This document shows positions 58,827 to 60,385 of a DNA stretch of 60,385 nt, piece after piece. This stretch comes from CALKUP01 sp964492735. GTDB lineage: Bacteria; Patescibacteriota; Patescibacteriia; UBA9570; XYC2-FULL-38-9. The notes beneath the pieces were generated by a model. The model made no database searches and was not told the DNA's origin. It saw nothing but the letters and a program-made list of their open reading frames with translations. The translations under genes were made by a program, and so were the position numbers. Location: NCBI GenBank assembly GCA_964492735.1, contig CAZBLE010000006.1, positions 1 through 60,385 on the forward strand, written 5' to 3'. Each line of letters opens with the position of its first letter. Positions within the stretch are counted from its first letter, which is position 1.

Positions 58827-59255
58827 TTATCTGACTTTTACCACAACACTCGCTGTGCGAGCGTCTCTTTGAAAATCGACAATCCGAGGATTTTTCCCGC
58901 CCTTTAGTCTTGCTAAATACTGCATTACGGTTCTTTCAATAGCCCCTCTGCCATTTCCAAAAATAATTCGAACACACTCACCTGGGTATGTGGCAAGTAA
59001 GTCATTAATTCCACTTTCAACATCTTCTGTGTAGTGCCCGTGAAAATCAACATGTGGTAAAGATTGATTCATTGTTGCGGCAAATAATTCAGTTTCGATT
59101 GTTTGCGGCTGCGTTAATTTTGCTCGTTCTGTTTCTGTACGCGCTGCCTGACGAGCTGCTTCTTTTTCTTCTTTACTCGGAGCTTGCCAAGAGTCTGCGC
59201 CAGACTGTGCTGGTGCAGGGTTCCTGCCAAAAGCTTTTTCACGTCCTCGTCCCAT
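58827..59255 (-). CDS. Smr-domain protein
   Basis: 142 residues. N-terminal charged linker (Ala/Glu/Lys-rich, about 1-60) and a C-terminal Smr domain (about 65-142) with PHVDFHGHYTEDV and VRIIFGNGRGAIERTV; the usual DLHG and HGxGxG motifs here read DFHG and GNGRG. Smr domains in bacteria rescue stalled ribosomes by cutting mRNA (SmrB type) or act on DNA. The key His of the first motif is kept. Located 17 bp after the S66 peptidase on the same strand. Confidence 0.88.
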   Translation of the reverse strand: MGRGREKAFGRNPAPAQSGADSWQAPSKEEKEAARQAARTETERAKLTQPQTIETELFAATMNQSLPHVDFHGHYTEDVESGINDLLATYPGECVRIIFGNGRGAIERTVMQYLARLKGGKNPRIVDFQRDARTASVVVKVR

Positions 59256-59272
59256 AAGATTTTTAATACTAA

Positions 59273-60325
59273 TTAATACTGAACCGTGATTGTTTTATTA
59301 ACCCCGTCAATGTGTATCATGCCACCATGGGGTACAATGAACATTGGATCAGTATGTCCAAAGTCCATATCAAAAATGATCGGAGCTTCAGGATTATACT
59401 CCGTCATTGCATTGATAATTTCTTCACGTTGCGCAGAGCGGAATACTTCTTTTTCATCTTCTGTTTTGTGTTCGCCTAGACTTTCTGCTTTTGCACGCCC
59501 AACCATTATGGCAGAAAACTGTTGAAGCATACCGCGTTCACCCATGCACATGAGTAAGCGTTTCACATATCCACTGCTCGGCATTTCTTCCGACGTTTCA
59601 AAATACAAAATGTTACCTTTTAGAGAATCAAGAGAAGGTAAGTAGATATTGGTTCGTAATTGAAAGTCGATAATTTCTAAACAGCCGCCCCATGCATTTC
59701 CTCTAACGATTTTTTCTTGGTTGTTGTACCATTCCCATTCTTTTGCAGGAGATAGAGGTCGAAATTTTGTGAGATTTTCAGGATTGCTCCAATCGAGATA
59801 GCTGTCGCTATATTCTGCGGCAGGTTGAAGCGCCGTTTCGCCACCCTCAAATAAGGCTTTTCGTATATAGTTCACAGTGTACTCATCCATTGCGCCTGAT
59901 AGGCCGAATTGAGTTAGCACAGCAGGGCCAGAGTAGGTAACATATCCACCGATCTGATTGAGGAATAAACAGAGGTTTGTTGCATCGCTGTACCCCATAA
60001 AAATTTTGGGATTTGCTTTTACAATTTCAGTATCAAGGTATCGTAATACTGTAATTTGATCAGCTCCGCCAATAGAGCAAAAAATTGCCTTGATTTCAGG
60101 GTCTTGAAGAGCAGTGTGAATATCTTCGGCGCGCTCTTCTGGAGTAGAGGCTTTTCGGGTTGTTGGATATTCAATTGGTTCAAGTTCAAACACATCGCGA
60201 AGACGTTGAAGTCCCAATTCAAACTGATGTGTAAACATATTTACTGCCGCACCTCCGGAAGGTGAAAGTATCGCTACCTTGTCTCCACTCTGAAGTTTTT
60301 GTGGGTAGAATGATTTGGATTTCAT
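59273..60325 (-). CDS. LD-carboxypeptidase / MccF-like S66 peptidase
   Basis: 350 residues. The nucleophile elbow is GYSDATNL (Ser near residue 112), with IFCSIGGADQITVLRYLD upstream; catalytic Glu in YFETSEEMPSSGY and His in DFGHTDPMF are in place, so the Ser-Glu-His triad looks complete. The family cuts D-linked residues from tetrapeptides of recycled murein or cleaves microcin C-type peptidyl-nucleotides (MccF). Cytosolic with no signal peptide. The pair S66/Smr is probably an operon. Confidence 0.93.
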   Translation of the reverse strand: MKSKSFYPQKLQSGDKVAILSPSGGAAVNMFTHQFELGLQRLRDVFELEPIEYPTTRKASTPEERAEDIHTALQDPEIKAIFCSIGGADQITVLRYLDTEIVKANPKIFMGYSDATNLCLFLNQIGGYVTYSGPAVLTQFGLSGAMDEYTVNYIRKALFEGGETALQPAAEYSDSYLDWSNPENLTKFRPLSPAKEWEWYNNQEKIVRGNAWGGCLEIIDFQLRTNIYLPSLDSLKGNILYFETSEEMPSSGYVKRLLMCMGERGMLQQFSAIMVGRAKAESLGEHKTEDEKEVFRSAQREEIINAMTEYNPEAPIIFDMDFGHTDPMFIVPHGGMIHIDGVNKTITVQY

Positions 60326-60343
60326 ATGATTTATATTAAATCA

Positions 60344-60369
60344 AAAAACTCGCGATAAAGCGAGTTTTT
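60344..60369. terminator. Terminator at window end
   Basis: AAAAACTCGC-GATAAA-GCGAGTTTTT, bidirectional; upstream of the S66 gene, so it probably ends a transcript entering from beyond the window. Confidence 0.85.
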
Positions 60370-60385
60370 AAAATGGGTGCGGGAG

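Noticed and set aside
1..60385. CRISPR array, insertion sequence or rRNA operon
   Set aside because: No regularly spaced direct repeats, transposase-like frames or rRNA-like sequence were seen on either strand.

Overview
The window looks like a chromosome segment of a small-genome candidate-phylum bacterium, most likely Patescibacteria (CPR). This is inferred from very short intergenic spaces, house-keeping genes mixed with many short membrane or secreted proteins of unknown role, a Rel protein lacking its C-terminal regulatory domains, two tRNAs without encoded CCA, and many genes whose -10 hexamer lies only 5-10 bases before the start codon (leaderless mRNAs). UGA acts as a normal stop. No rRNA, CRISPR array or insertion sequence was seen.

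Region by region. 1-6.4 kb is an accessory island: two overlapping DNA methyltransferase genes (one with a ParB-like N-terminus), an unknown protein, a self-cleaving LexA-like repressor with a clear operator, then a tight row DUF2188 / DUF2130 (PD-(D/E)xK-type nuclease) / SIR2-like DUF4917, closed by a zinc-ribbon protein. 6.5-15 kb holds a CcdA-like thiol-electron carrier, a CorC/HlyC-type gene broken by an in-frame TAA, a heterodimeric ABC exporter and an ABC-F ATPase. 15-23 kb is the most unusual part: a heliorhodopsin, a secreted protein with seven propeller-like repeats, an FAD amine-oxidase-like enzyme with a SAM methyltransferase, and a membrane flavocytochrome (ferric reductase/FNR type) next to two exported cytochrome b5-like proteins, which together could carry electrons out of the cell. 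HU and a lysine-rich histone-like protein follow.

23.5-26 kb carries a PadR repressor with two tandem operators and its HAAS-type membrane partner. 26-38 kb is largely house-keeping: a [2Fe-2S] protein, tRNA-Leu and tRNA-fMet, ParA/ParB, Rel, topoisomerase I, FolC, DprA, a NUDIX hydrolase and QueG with unknown proteins between. 39-46 kb has Mfd, membrane proteins, and short high-GC genes with strong Shine-Dalgarno sites and AAG-only lysine codons. 46-60 kb has a DEAD-box helicase, an RRM protein, an ABA4-like membrane protein, BipA/TypA, a large four-repeat protein, a P-type cation ATPase, DUF1761, an Smr-domain protein and an S66 peptidase.

The main leads are (i) the SOS-switchable nuclease/SIR2 cassette, (ii) the flavocytochrome plus exported cytochrome b5 relay, (iii) heliorhodopsin followed 11 bp later by a secreted seven-repeat protein, and (iv) two initiation styles: leaderless for most genes, strong Shine-Dalgarno for a set of compositionally distinct microgenes. 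Function calls rest on motifs read by eye; no database search was run.
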